From: Muribaculaceae bacterium
GTDB lineage: Bacteria; Bacteroidota; Bacteroidia; Bacteroidales; Muribaculaceae
Direction of reading: 5' to 3'
DNA: 13,171 nt
Assembly: GCA_024400895.1 (NCBI GenBank)
Contig: JAKSMA010000037.1
Coordinates: forward strand, 1-13,171
Of the stretch, positions 1 through 7,380 are shown piece by piece. Below the pieces are notes generated by a model. The model worked only from the letters and a program-made list of their open reading frames with translations. It ran no database searches and was not told the origin of the DNA. The position numbers and the translations under genes were made by a program. Each line of letters starts with the position of its first letter. The stretch's first letter is position 1.

Positions 1-215
1 TATCTATTTTCGTGATGCCACCAAGTGTTGAAGAACTTCGTCGCCGACTTGTGTCGCGTGCAACTGATTCTGAAGCTGATATTGAAAAGCGCGTCAGTAA
101 GGCTGAATATGAGATGTCGTTCGCTCCGAAATACGATAAGGTGGTTGTGAACGACGACCTTGATAAAGCTGTGGCTGAAGTGCGAGCGATGATTACGGAA
201 TTTGTTACTAAATAA
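1..215 (+). CDS. gmk: Guanylate kinase, C-terminal part (5' end outside window)
   Basis: Guanylate kinase phosphorylates GMP to GDP with ATP in the cytoplasm. Only the last 70 or so codons are present, read in frame from base 3 to the TAA at 213-215. The segment starts SIFVMPPSVEELRRRL and continues with RAT..EADIEKRVSKAEYEM, which is the typical lid and C-terminal part of bacterial Gmk (I-F-x-x-P-P-S followed by R-x-x-x-R-x-x-x-A). The GTG/ATG pair at 12-17 is internal to the protein and should not be taken as a start. The stop lies only 9 nt before the nadD ATG, so the two genes are probably cotranscribed. The identification rests on motif recognition in a fragment, but the match is strong. 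Confidence 0.9.
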   Translation, partial: SIFVMPPSVEELRRRLVSRATDSEADIEKRVSKAEYEMSFAPKYDKVVVNDDLDKAVAEVRAMITEFVTK

Positions 216-224
216 CAGATATTG

Positions 225-809
225 ATGAAGATCGGAATTTTTGGCGGTACCTTTAACCCTGTCCATATTGGTCATGCTATTATTGCTAATTATGTGATTC
301 AGCATAGTGGCCTCGACAGACTGTGGATGATGGTGTCGCCTCTAAATCCCTTCAAAGTGGAGCAAGGAGAGTTTTACGATACTGAACGCTTGCGCATGGT
401 GGAGATGGTGTCGCATAAGCTCGACGATGTAGAGACATCTGGATTTGAGTTCTCTCTTCCTCGCCCATCCTTCACCATAGACACGCTTAATGCTCTGCAA
501 AGCAAATTTCCGGACTACGAGTTTTTTCTCGTGATTGGTGCTGACAATTGGGCGTCGTTCGATAAATGGAATCGCTCAGAAGAAATTCTGTCAAAGTATA
601 AGATTCTTGTGTATCCACGGCGTGATTATGAAATTGTGGTTCCGAAACAGTACGAATCGAATGTCACTGTTATCGACGCACCCTTGGTGGAGGTTTCCTC
701 AACAGAAATAAGAGAGGGCATTTCGCAAATGAAGAATATGTCGTTTTATCTTCCAGACGATGTATACCGTTTTATATTAAAAAACAAAATGTATTTACAT
801 AATGAGTGA
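225..809 (+). CDS. nadD: Nicotinate-nucleotide adenylyltransferase
   Basis: NadD joins ATP and nicotinate mononucleotide to make deamido-NAD, a late step of NAD synthesis in the cytoplasm. The 194-residue product has the usual family length. The nucleotidyltransferase signature GGTFNPVHIGH is at residues 7-17 (His14 and His17 of the HxGH motif), and the C-terminal ATP-binding motif SSTEIR is at 158-163; FLVIGADNWASFDKW (101-115) is also typical. A TTG at 222 sits directly before the ATG at 225; the ATG is chosen because the conserved N-terminal strand MKIGIFGG starts there. There is no strong Shine-Dalgarno sequence, as is common in Bacteroidota. The gene follows gmk by 9 nt, and its last 8 nt overlap the next gene (ATGAGTGA), suggesting translational coupling. 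Confidence 0.95.
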   Translation: MKIGIFGGTFNPVHIGHAIIANYVIQHSGLDRLWMMVSPLNPFKVEQGEFYDTERLRMVEMVSHKLDDVETSGFEFSLPRPSFTIDTLNALQSKFPDYEFFLVIGADNWASFDKWNRSEEILSKYKILVYPRRDYEIVVPKQYESNVTVIDAPLVEVSSTEIREGISQMKNMSFYLPDDVYRFILKNKMYLHNE

Positions 810-1326
810 ACAAAAAAAACTTGCACCAAATAGTCTCTCGTTTATTGCACTGACCAATGAGTACTGTCAGGCTGTGGAACACGCAGAGACTGCCACCAGG
901 GATGAGTTCCTTGCAGGAATGCTGAAACTCCTTCCTCGTATCTATATTGTGGCTAACGATTTGGAGCATGAATTTCCATTCAGCGATTACAGCATTGAAC
1001 CATATCTCACAGAAGATGTGTATAATCAGATGCGCGATGCGATGAGTCGTGTGATGGCTGAGGAGGATGTGTATTTGGAGGTGTTTGTTGAAGACATGAA
1101 ATATAGCGACTCTCCTATCGCTTCCTCAATTAGCGAAAATCTTGCCGACCTATATCAAGAATTCTTTAATTTTATTGCAACAATTAAAGATGCAACCACT
1201 GAAGCTCAAATTGAATTGATTGGTCTTTGTAAATCAGATTTCCGCAATTTTTGGGGACAGTCGTTGTGCAATGTTCTTCGTGCTATGCACAATGCTTATT
1301 ATAATCCCACCGAAACTGATATTTAA
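802..1326 (+). CDS. DUF5063-like conserved protein
   Basis: Acidic, mostly helical 174-residue protein with no signal peptide and no membrane segment, so probably cytoplasmic. The N-terminal half, with NSLSFIALTNEYC (residues 9-21) and LLPRIYIVANDLE (43-55), resembles the DUF5063 family that I associate with Bacteroidales; this is from memory and could not be searched. No catalytic motif is evident, and the function is unknown. Its ATG lies inside the end of nadD (8 nt overlap), so its translation is probably coupled to nadD, and it may be cotranscribed with gmk and nadD. It is followed 24 nt later by the M18 peptidase gene. Confidence 0.75.
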   Translation: MSEQKKLAPNSLSFIALTNEYCQAVEHAETATRDEFLAGMLKLLPRIYIVANDLEHEFPFSDYSIEPYLTEDVYNQMRDAMSRVMAEEDVYLEVFVEDMKYSDSPIASSISENLADLYQEFFNFIATIKDATTEAQIELIGLCKSDFRNFWGQSLCNVLRAMHNAYYNPTETDI

Positions 1327-1350
1327 TTAATCCTAAACCCTTGTTGACTT

Positions 1351-2640
1351 ATGGATAAACAGATTAAATCGTTGCTCAATTTTCTTGACAACAGTCCTTG
1401 TAACTTTTATGCAGTGAATTCTGCAAAGAAAATACTTGAAGAGAATGGTTTTACTGAAAAGCCTCTCGATTCTAAAATTGAAGTGAATGCTGGTGAAAAA
1501 TTTTATGTAACCAAAAACGATTCAGCAATCTTTGCTTTCACTGTTGGAAAAAAGCCAATTTCAGAAACTGGGTTGAAAATCGTGGCAGCTCACAGCGATT
1601 CGCCATGTTTTCGCGTTAAGCCTAATGCTGAAATGCTATGTGAGGGCGGCATCGTGAAATTGAACACTGAAGTTTATGGTGGCCCCATTCTCTACACTTG
1701 GTTCGACCGTCCATTATCGTTAGCCGGTCGCGTGTTGCTTAAAGGAAAAGATGCTCTCCATCCTATCACAAAGTTGGTGAAGATTGACCGTCCTTTGTTC
1801 TCTATTTCTCACCTTGCGATTCACTTTAATCGTCAAGTGAATGAGGGCAACAAAATCAGCAAGCAAAAGGATATGCTCCCAATTATTGCAAAAGTGACGG
1901 AAAAACTTGAGGCAGAAAATATGCTTCTTAATCTCGTTGCAGGTGAATTGAAAGTTGAAATGGATGACATTATTGATTTTGATTTGCTGGTTTACAATAC
2001 TGAAAAAGCTTGTACATTTGGTTTGAATGACGAATTCATCTCTGCTGGTCGCCTTGATGACTTAAGTATGGTGCATGCTGCTCTGGAAGCAATCGTCGAT
2101 GTGAAGGATGAAGACGCCACTTGTGTGGCTGCTATTTTCGATAATGAGGAAACCGGCAGTGGCACAAAACAAGGTGCTGGTTCGCCTGTGTTGTCAAATG
2201 TGATTCAACGCATGGTGGAAAATCAAGGAGGTAACTACGATGCATTCTGTCAAGCATTGGCAAAGTCGTTCCTTGTTTCTGCTGATAATGCACATGCTTT
2301 CCATCCAAATTATGGGGAAAAGTATGATCCAACTAATCACCCTGCTCTTGGCGATGGACCTTGTATTAAGATTAATGCAAACTGTAAGTATATGAGTGAT
2401 GCTCATTCTGCAGCAATTTTCAAAAGCCTATGTATAGAGGCGGGTTCACCTTATCAATATTTTGTAAACCATAGTGATGTGGCGGGTGGCTCTACATTGG
2501 GCAATATTTTAACTGGTCAGATTGATATCGAAGGTGTGGATGTTGGCAATCCATTGCTGGCTATGCACTCAGTGAGAGAAACTGGCTCGGTAGCCGACCA
2601 CATCAATATGATTAAAGTGTTTAAACAGTTCTTTAGTTGA
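1351..2640 (+). CDS. M18 family aminopeptidase (aspartyl aminopeptidase type)
   Basis: Zinc-dependent cytosolic aminopeptidase that removes N-terminal residues, often acidic ones, from peptides. The 429-residue length fits bacterial M18 enzymes. The dinuclear metal site can be read: His81 in AAHSDSPCFRVK, Asp237 in AGRLDDLSM, the Glu266-Glu267 pair (general base and ligand) in DNEETGSGTKQGA, Asp312 in SADNAHAFHPN, and His406 in MHSVRE. HSDVAGGSTLG (374-384) is a further family motif. No signal peptide is visible. The ATG at 1351 begins a normal family N-terminus and lies 24 nt after the preceding gene. Substrate preference cannot be read from sequence; 'apeB' is sometimes used for relatives, but I leave the symbol empty. 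Confidence 0.95.
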   Translation: MDKQIKSLLNFLDNSPCNFYAVNSAKKILEENGFTEKPLDSKIEVNAGEKFYVTKNDSAIFAFTVGKKPISETGLKIVAAHSDSPCFRVKPNAEMLCEGGIVKLNTEVYGGPILYTWFDRPLSLAGRVLLKGKDALHPITKLVKIDRPLFSISHLAIHFNRQVNEGNKISKQKDMLPIIAKVTEKLEAENMLLNLVAGELKVEMDDIIDFDLLVYNTEKACTFGLNDEFISAGRLDDLSMVHAALEAIVDVKDEDATCVAAIFDNEETGSGTKQGAGSPVLSNVIQRMVENQGGNYDAFCQALAKSFLVSADNAHAFHPNYGEKYDPTNHPALGDGPCIKINANCKYMSDAHSAAIFKSLCIEAGSPYQYFVNHSDVAGGSTLGNILTGQIDIEGVDVGNPLLAMHSVRETGSVADHINMIKVFKQFFS

Positions 2641-2691
2641 TACAGGATACACTATTGTTTAGATAAATACAACTAAAAATTTAAAAATTAT

Positions 2692-4443
2692 ATGATTGAC
2701 GAAAAACTTTTAAAAGAAGTGACCGAAAAAGCAAACCTTTGGCTTGGTGATGGTTACGATGATGAAACTAAAGCAGAAGTTAAGCAAATGCTTGAAAACG
2801 ATGACAAGACCGACTTGGTTGAATCGTTCTATAAAACTCTTGAATTTGGTACTGGTGGCCTTCGTGGTATTATGGGTGCTGGTACAAACCGCATGAATAT
2901 TTACACTGTTGGCTCTGCAACTCAAGGTTTGGCAAACTATCTTAAGGATGCGTTTAAGGATTTGGAACAAATCAAGGTGGTTGTTGGTCACGATGTTCGC
3001 AACAATAGCCGTAAATTCGCTGAAACTGTTGCTGACATTTTCTCTGCAAATGGCATTAAGGTATATCTTTTTGAAGATTGCCGCCCTACTCCAGAACTTT
3101 CTTATGCTATTCGCCTTCTTGGTTGCCAAAGTGGTGTAAACATTACAGCTTCTCACAACCCAAAAGAATACAACGGTTACAAAGCATACTGGGACGATGG
3201 CGCTCAAATGGTTTCGCCACACGATGTCAACACAATTGATTACGTTAACCGTATCAAAGATGTGTCTGAAATTAAGTTCCAAGGTAATCCTGAATTGATC
3301 CAAATAATTGGTGAGGATGTTGACAGTCAATACATTGAAGAAATTGCAAAACTTTCTTTGAGTCAAGACATCATTAAGAAGCACAGCGATTTGAAGATTG
3401 TTTACACTCCAATTCATGGAACAGGTGTGACAATGATTCCTCGTTCACTCGAACGCTGGGGATTCAAAAACATCATTCATGTTCCAGAACAGGATGTTCA
3501 GAGTGGCGACTTCCCTACCGTTGACTCACCAAACCCAGAGAATGCTTCTGCCATGGCCATGGCGATTAAGAAAGCTGAAGAAGTGGATGCCGATATCGTG
3601 ATGGCTTCAGACCCTGATGCAGACCGTATTGGTTTGGTTTTGAAGAACACTAAGGGCAAATTTGAATTGGTGAATGGTAACCAAATCCAACTTATTTTCC
3701 ACTACTATCTCCTTGCTCGCAATAAAGAACTTGGCAATCTCACTGGCAACGAATACATCGTTAAGACCATCGTTACCTCCGACCTTATCGCAAAGGTGGC
3801 TGCAAAGCAAAATATGAAACTTTACGATTGCTATACTGGTTTCAAGTGGATCGCTACAGTTATGCGCGAAAACGAAGGTAAGGCTCGTTACCTCGGTGGT
3901 GGTGAAGAAAGTTATGGCTTCCTTCCTGAAGATTTCTGCCGCGACAAAGACTCAGTTTCTTCAATTTCATTGATGGCTGAAATCGCCGCTTGGGCTAAAG
4001 ATAAGGGCATGACAATGAACGATATGCTCATTGATATCTACACCACTTATGGATATAGCAAAGAACGCGGCATCTCTGTAGTTCGTACAGGTAAATCTGG
4101 TGCAGAAGAAATCGTAGCAATGATGAAGAATTTCCGCGAAAATCCTCAAAAGGAAATTGCAGGTTCTCCTGTTGTTAAGATTAAAGACTACCAACTTCTT
4201 GAAGAAAAGAATGTTGTGACAGGCGAAGTTGTTAAGTTGGATATGCCTTGCACTTCTAATGTGCTTCAATACTACACTGAAGATGGCACAAAGGTTTCTA
4301 TTCGTCCTTCTGGTACAGAACCTAAGATTAAGTTCTACATCGAAGTGCACGACACACTTGCTGATGCCGCTGGTTATGACGCAAAGAACGACTGGGCTGA
4401 TGCTAAGATTGATGTAATTTGCAAAGATTTAGGTATCGCATAA
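2692..4443 (+). CDS. Phosphoglucomutase/phosphomannomutase (alpha-D-phosphohexomutase)
   Basis: Cytoplasmic phosphosugar mutase that moves phosphate between C1 and C6 of a hexose, linking glycolytic and nucleotide-sugar pools. All four family signatures are present: the phosphoserine loop TASHNPKEYNGYKAY (152-166, catalytic Ser154), the Mg-binding loop DPDADR (307-312), the sugar-binding loop GGGEESYG (402-409) and the phosphate-binding loop RPSGTEPKIKFY (538-549). At 583 residues it belongs to the longer, PGM2/PgcA-like branch rather than the roughly 450-residue ManB/GlmM branch; GTGGLRGIMGAGTNRMN near the N-terminus supports this. Glucose versus mannose preference cannot be told. The gene starts 51 nt after the M18 gene and ends just before a strong hairpin terminator. 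Confidence 0.95.
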   Translation: MIDEKLLKEVTEKANLWLGDGYDDETKAEVKQMLENDDKTDLVESFYKTLEFGTGGLRGIMGAGTNRMNIYTVGSATQGLANYLKDAFKDLEQIKVVVGHDVRNNSRKFAETVADIFSANGIKVYLFEDCRPTPELSYAIRLLGCQSGVNITASHNPKEYNGYKAYWDDGAQMVSPHDVNTIDYVNRIKDVSEIKFQGNPELIQIIGEDVDSQYIEEIAKLSLSQDIIKKHSDLKIVYTPIHGTGVTMIPRSLERWGFKNIIHVPEQDVQSGDFPTVDSPNPENASAMAMAIKKAEEVDADIVMASDPDADRIGLVLKNTKGKFELVNGNQIQLIFHYYLLARNKELGNLTGNEYIVKTIVTSDLIAKVAAKQNMKLYDCYTGFKWIATVMRENEGKARYLGGGEESYGFLPEDFCRDKDSVSSISLMAEIAAWAKDKGMTMNDMLIDIYTTYGYSKERGISVVRTGKSGAEEIVAMMKNFRENPQKEIAGSPVVKIKDYQLLEEKNVVTGEVVKLDMPCTSNVLQYYTEDGTKVSIRPSGTEPKIKFYIEVHDTLADAAGYDAKNDWADAKIDVICKDLGIA

Positions 4444-4462
4444 ACTCATTGACAAATAAATA

Positions 4463-4501
4463 AATTAGAGGTGCCATTTTTATGATTTGGCACCTCTAAT
4501 T
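4463..4501. terminator. Bidirectional hairpin terminator between convergent genes
   Basis: A perfect 14-bp inverted repeat: the arm at 4463-4476 (containing TTAGAGGTGCCA) pairs with 4488-4501, enclosing an 11-nt T-rich loop. The right side continues TATTTTGTG, and the left flank is A-rich (AAATAAATAAA), which gives U-runs when read on either strand. It lies between the phosphosugar mutase (+, stop at 4443) and the endonuclease gene (-, stop at 4520), so it can end transcription from both sides. Confidence 0.85.
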
Positions 4502-4519
4502 ATTTTGTGTCTACGCTTT

Positions 4520-5557
4520 CTATTGTGTTTTGAGAATTAGCTGAATGATTAGTGTTACATCCGACACATTTAGCTGTCTGTCATTATTCACGTTTGCATT
4601 CGCTTTGTTGATGGGGTACTTGTTGTCGAGGATATAGTTTATTAAAGCTGTTATATCTGTCACATCAACTTTTCCGTCGTCATTAGCATCGCCTAAAATG
4701 ATGGCTGGCTTTGAACTCCATGCAGTTCCTTTCTTGTTACCCCACAGGTATTCTGCCAATTCAGGATGGTCGATATAAGGGTTGCGATTGTTTTGAATAC
4801 TGTAAACGGCGTTGTTTCGTTTTACCTCTTTCTCACTTACAGGGTCTAATCTGCTCCATTCCAAAAGCATTGTGCTATACCAGTTTTTCCATACAGGATA
4901 TGAATTGGCATCGATTGCACTTGATATTGTGGAATTATTTGCCCAATTTGCCACTTCATTGTTATAGCATGTAACCATGTAAAAATAGGTGCGAGCGAAA
5001 TCGCCTTTCAAATCATCGTCTGGCTCGAAAACAGTTCCGGAATACTGATAAACCCCATTGATCGTATAGGTGGAATATCCAAGTTTTCCTTTGGCCACAT
5101 TCCCATCGTCTTCCATGCGGTAGCCTTCTTCACAAACGCCAAACAAGTAATTGCTACGTTGCTCGTTCACTTTTGAATCTGTAGGATAAAGATGGTTGAG
5201 GTCGGTGTACATTGGCATAACGCTGCCACCGAACCAACTCTTAGGGAAGGAATGTTCGCGATTGTAAGAGTAGCCTACAGTTGGATGTTGACCTTTGTCT
5301 TGGTCTACTCCTGGCACGAATTTTGATGTTGAATACATATCTATAATATAACCTTCATCATCAACATCGGTCGTTTTAAACGCATTCCAAAGTCCGTTGT
5401 AGGTTAATGCTTCATGAGGATAAATAATTTCACATAGTGCTTGGATCAGTTGCTTACCAGATTTTCCTTCAGCTTTATCGTAATAGCCTGAAGGAATTTG
5501 AGCAGTTGCTCCAATCGTAATAATTCCAAAGAGGAGTAAAGTGGATATCTTTTTCAT
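4520..5557 (-). CDS. Secreted endonuclease I family nuclease with C-terminal type I dockerin
   Basis: The predicted product is an extracytoplasmic non-specific nuclease of the EndA/NucM (Endonuclease_1, beta-beta-alpha-Me) family. Residues 1-19 form a signal peptide (MKKISTLLLFGIITIGATA). The catalytic region holds YNREHSFPKSW (98-108, His102) and DLNHLYPTDSKVNEQRSN (119-136), the His/Asn metal-binding signature of this family; NNRNPYIDHPELAEYLW (256-272) closes the domain. Residues 289-310 (GDANDDGKVDVTD...) and 321-342 (ANVNNDRQLNVSD...) are two Ca-binding F-hand repeats of a type I dockerin, seen at the C-terminus of many secreted Bacteroidota proteins. It is a single-gene unit convergent with the mutase. 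It may serve in DNA scavenging for phosphate or nucleotides; the role of the dockerin is unclear. Confidence 0.93.
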   Translation of the reverse strand: MKKISTLLLFGIITIGATAQIPSGYYDKAEGKSGKQLIQALCEIIYPHEALTYNGLWNAFKTTDVDDEGYIIDMYSTSKFVPGVDQDKGQHPTVGYSYNREHSFPKSWFGGSVMPMYTDLNHLYPTDSKVNEQRSNYLFGVCEEGYRMEDDGNVAKGKLGYSTYTINGVYQYSGTVFEPDDDLKGDFARTYFYMVTCYNNEVANWANNSTISSAIDANSYPVWKNWYSTMLLEWSRLDPVSEKEVKRNNAVYSIQNNRNPYIDHPELAEYLWGNKKGTAWSSKPAIILGDANDDGKVDVTDITALINYILDNKYPINKANANVNNDRQLNVSDVTLIIQLILKTQ

Positions 5558-5579
5558 TTTATTTGTTTTTAAGCGACTG

Positions 5580-5587
5580 CAAAATTA
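5580..5587 (-). promoter_or_regulatory. Candidate Bacteroidota promoter (-7 box) for the secreted nuclease
   Basis: On the - strand the sequence TAATTTTG fits the Bacteroidota -7 consensus TAnnTTTG. It lies about 22 nt upstream of the nuclease ATG, which would leave a short leader. No convincing TTTG (-33) element is found at the normal 19-21 nt spacing, so the call is weak. Confidence 0.35.
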
Positions 5588-5631
5588 CAAATTTTCAATC
5601 AGTTCTATGCATCAATATCTGTGAAAAAATG

Positions 5632-5881
5632 TCATTCCTCCTTTTTTAGTTCATCCTGGGCGTCGACTATACCAAAGTGCAGAGCCTCCTCTCCTTGTGT
5701 CTATTAATCTCGGAAAGAGCATTAGGCTATGTCTATCTCCATCGGAAATTTGAGATTCCGCAGATTTATGGGTATCTTTGCCGACAGAATGGTAAAGAGC
5801 AGAAATGTTTTTTTTCGGTGTCTGCCGGCTGATGAATATCACCAGGACTGATTGTGGTACTACCGTCCACAGACCATTCTT
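5632..5881 (-). pseudogene. Frame-broken 3' tail of a mobile-element gene and start of a lost next gene
   Basis: Directly after the stop of the kinase-like remnant, coding-like sequence continues on the - strand in pieces. The same frame stays open for 77 codons from 5881 to 5651 (through GLWTVVPQSVLVIF and SDGDRHSLMLFPRLIDT), but has no proper start codon. From 5700 to 5632 a different frame gives a plausible protein end (TQGEEALHFGIVDAQDELKKEE, stop at 5632-5634). That stop overlaps an ATG at 5633-5635 preceded by a perfect AGGAGG (5637-5642), as if another gene once followed; its frame closes after seven codons (MTFFHRY). I do not recognise the encoded protein. The pattern fits decay by frameshift plus truncation of the downstream gene. 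Confidence 0.45.
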
Positions 5882-7132
5882 TTAACAGAATTGCCTACTC
5901 CTTCCAGCGAAAGAGAATCTACCGAAATCACCATCAACTTTGTCATACTCGTATTCTCCACCAAGATTTGTCGTGTGGAGTTTCATGTCTGCATCAACAA
6001 CCCTAACATTTCCGTTTGAGTCCTTAACAATGTTTCCACGTTTAAGGTCGCTTGCTACTATTGTTCCATTTGAAAAAGCTGTGTTCTCTTTGTTTATTGG
6101 CTTAAAGCCAATTCCTGCCATATAAGAAACCCTTTCTTTCTCGCTCAATGGCTCTGCGCTTGAAAAGTCAATATACGGCTGTTCAAGAATCCTTACAAAA
6201 CCTTTTCCAAAATCCCCATATCCAAGTATGGTGTATGCTGAATTTGGAAAAACATAATTGAATAGTGCAATATTATCAATGTCTGCCCTGAACCGTTTTC
6301 CGTAAGGTTTACCCTTTGAAAGTTTAATTACAGTATCCCCTTCTTTTGATATGTACACATCAGAGTCTGTACCGCTTGCCTGTGGAGTCTTGTCGTTTGT
6401 GAAGTCCGAAAGGTCTGTGTGCCAGTTTCCAGATGCTAAAGCCCATTCTTTGAGGAATTTTTTCTTTGTTTCCTCAATTCTCTGTCCTTTATCTCCTGTT
6501 CCCTCGACAGTCGCTCCATTCTCTCTGCTTGCTTCCTCAGATGCTCTGCTGTAAAACGCATCGATTTTATTCGTTCGTTCTCCTTCATGCAGGCTTCATT
6601 CCACTTCTTGTGGAAGTCGTTTAGATATAAGTCGTCCGAATGGGTTTTGAGTCGTAACATCTTCTACGTAATTATTTAGTTTTTGCAAAATTACATCATT
6701 GTAATCGTTTTTCAAAATCGCATCGTAGATTTCTTTTGCATCGGTCGCCCTTTTCTTTTCGGATTTATTTCTCAGTCCTCTAACATACGAAATCGGTTTC
6801 CCAGTAAGGATTGATGTTGCTTTATCAATTATACTGTTTGTTTCCTTTCTTTTTCTGTTTCTGTCACTCCTGTACCCAAACCTTCCATCAAAGTCGACAC
6901 CTTCGTTGGCTTTGGCTATATCTTCTGCGGTTGGCTCTACTTCTGCTCTTCCTTCTTTGCCCTGTTCAGCCTGCCCGACTCGAGTACCGCCTCGTTCATT
7001 GATGCCAGTGGGTGAGTCTCCAGATATTGCTTCACTTGCGCCAGTCTTTCGTCCGTCAGTTGTACCATTATCCTTGACCCGTCCTCTAAAGTAATTCCTA
7101 ACTTTTTCATAATGCTCTTTGTTTTTGAATTT
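5882..7132 (-). pseudogene. Remnant of polyvalent mobile-element protein with kinase-like domain, in-frame stop
   Basis: One reading frame runs from 7132 to 5882, broken only by TGA at 6596-6598. Before the TGA are 178 codons: a Gly/Thr/Glu-rich linker, then VDFDGRFGYRSDRN and TTQNPFGRLISKRLPQEVE. After it come 237 codons beginning SLHEGERTNKIDAFYS, then a kinase-like domain: GTDSDVYIS (loop-like), VIKLSKGK (Lys, codon at 6325-6323), DIDNIALFNYVFPNS, GYGDFGKGFVRIL, the catalytic-loop motif SDLKRGNIV (Asp codon 6049-6047, Asn codon 6034-6032) and VVDADMKLHT (metal-binding Asp codon 5995-5993). This resembles the Ser/Thr/Tyr-kinase-like domain of large polyvalent proteins carried by phages and conjugative elements in Bacteroidota. 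The frame across the TGA reads as one protein, so a nonsense mutation (for example CGA to TGA) is likely. No start codon belongs to the full frame, and the 5' end appears lost. The kinase-like assignment is moderately sure; the pseudogene status is likely. Confidence 0.65.
6937..7110 (-). CDS. Possible small protein (57 aa), overlapping the polyvalent remnant in another frame
   Basis: Begins ATG at 7110 (MKKLGITLEDGSRIMVQLTD) and ends KKEEQK-TAG: short, charged and helical, with no family I recognise. It is preceded by a nine-codon ORF (MKIQKQRAL, ATG at 7136-7134) whose TGA overlaps this ATG (ATGA), and by a promoter-like sequence about 40 nt further upstream. This start-proximal arrangement favours a real gene. 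Against it, the polyvalent-protein frame is open over the same bases and reads as a plausible linker. Only one of the two is likely the ancestral coding frame here; I cannot decide which. Confidence 0.4.
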   Translation of the reverse strand: MKKLGITLEDGSRIMVQLTDERLAQVKQYLETHPLASMNEAVLESGRLNRAKKEEQK

Positions 7133-7146
7133 TCATTATTCAGCCA

Positions 7147-7177
7147 CAAAGATACGGCATGTTTTCTGGTATTGAAA
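7147..7177 (-). promoter_or_regulatory. Candidate Bacteroidota promoter facing the mobile-element remnant
   Basis: On the - strand TATCTTTG (7154-7147) matches the -7 consensus TAnnTTTG exactly. TTTC (7177-7174), one mismatch from the -33 TTTG, lies 19 nt upstream, which is the normal spacing. Transcription would start near 7141, about 30 nt before the ATG at 7110 and a few bases before the nine-codon leader ORF. Confidence 0.5.
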
Positions 7178-7243
7178 GCAAAGTGCAGCTTGCAAGCCTT
7201 GCAAGGGTCGGTTGAGTATTGTAGTCAGATGCTTGGGGCAAGT

Positions 7244-7357
7244 TCACTTCAGGCTTTTATTGTGGTCAAATGGCCTATCCTGTTCATATCTGATTCCCCT
7301 GACTTCTAAAATCCTTTTTGCCATTGCTGCCGCCTTGTTAATTTCCGAAATTTGCAT
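7244..7357 (-). CDS. Possible very small protein (37 aa) in the accessory region
   Basis: Starts MQISEINKAAAMAKRI and ends FDHNKSLK-TGA. The first two thirds could form an amphipathic helix and the residue mix is protein-like rather than random, but no family is recognised, no clear ribosome binding site is present, and 37 codons can be open by chance. It lies on the same strand as, and upstream of, the polyvalent remnant, so it may be another piece of the same element, intact or truncated. Treat as tentative. Confidence 0.3.
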   Translation of the reverse strand: MQISEINKAAAMAKRILEVRGIRYEQDRPFDHNKSLK

Positions 7358-7380
7358 TATAGTTCTTTGTCATATTGAAA

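Noticed and set aside
12..17. GTG-ATG at the left edge as the start of a small gene
   Set aside because: The frame is open to the window edge and SIFVMPPS is internal guanylate kinase sequence.
2710..3417. 235-codon open frame on the - strand
   Set aside because: Lies wholly inside the phosphosugar mutase, which has every family motif; the antisense translation is Asn/Val/Phe/Cys-rich without any recognisable feature, so it is a shadow frame.
3967..4350. 127-codon open frame on the - strand
   Set aside because: Antisense to the C-terminal domain of the phosphosugar mutase; Cys/His/Phe-rich shadow translation.
5651..5842. 63-codon - strand ORF with GTG start
   Set aside because: It is simply part of a longer open stretch in the same frame as the kinase-like remnant, has no ribosome binding site, and its C-terminal end (RRGGSALWYSRRPG) looks out of frame compared with the neighbouring frame ending DAQDELKKEE; treated as decayed sequence, not a gene.
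6436..6660. 74-codon - strand ORF with a charged, coiled-coil-like product
   Set aside because: It overlaps the polyvalent remnant in another frame; the remnant frame is continuous on both sides of this segment and leads into the kinase-like domain, so the 74-codon frame is more likely a shadow.
5632..7154. An intact insertion sequence
   Set aside because: No transposase motif (DDE, HUH or serine/tyrosine recombinase) and no matching terminal inverted repeats were found; only a polyvalent-protein-like remnant is present.
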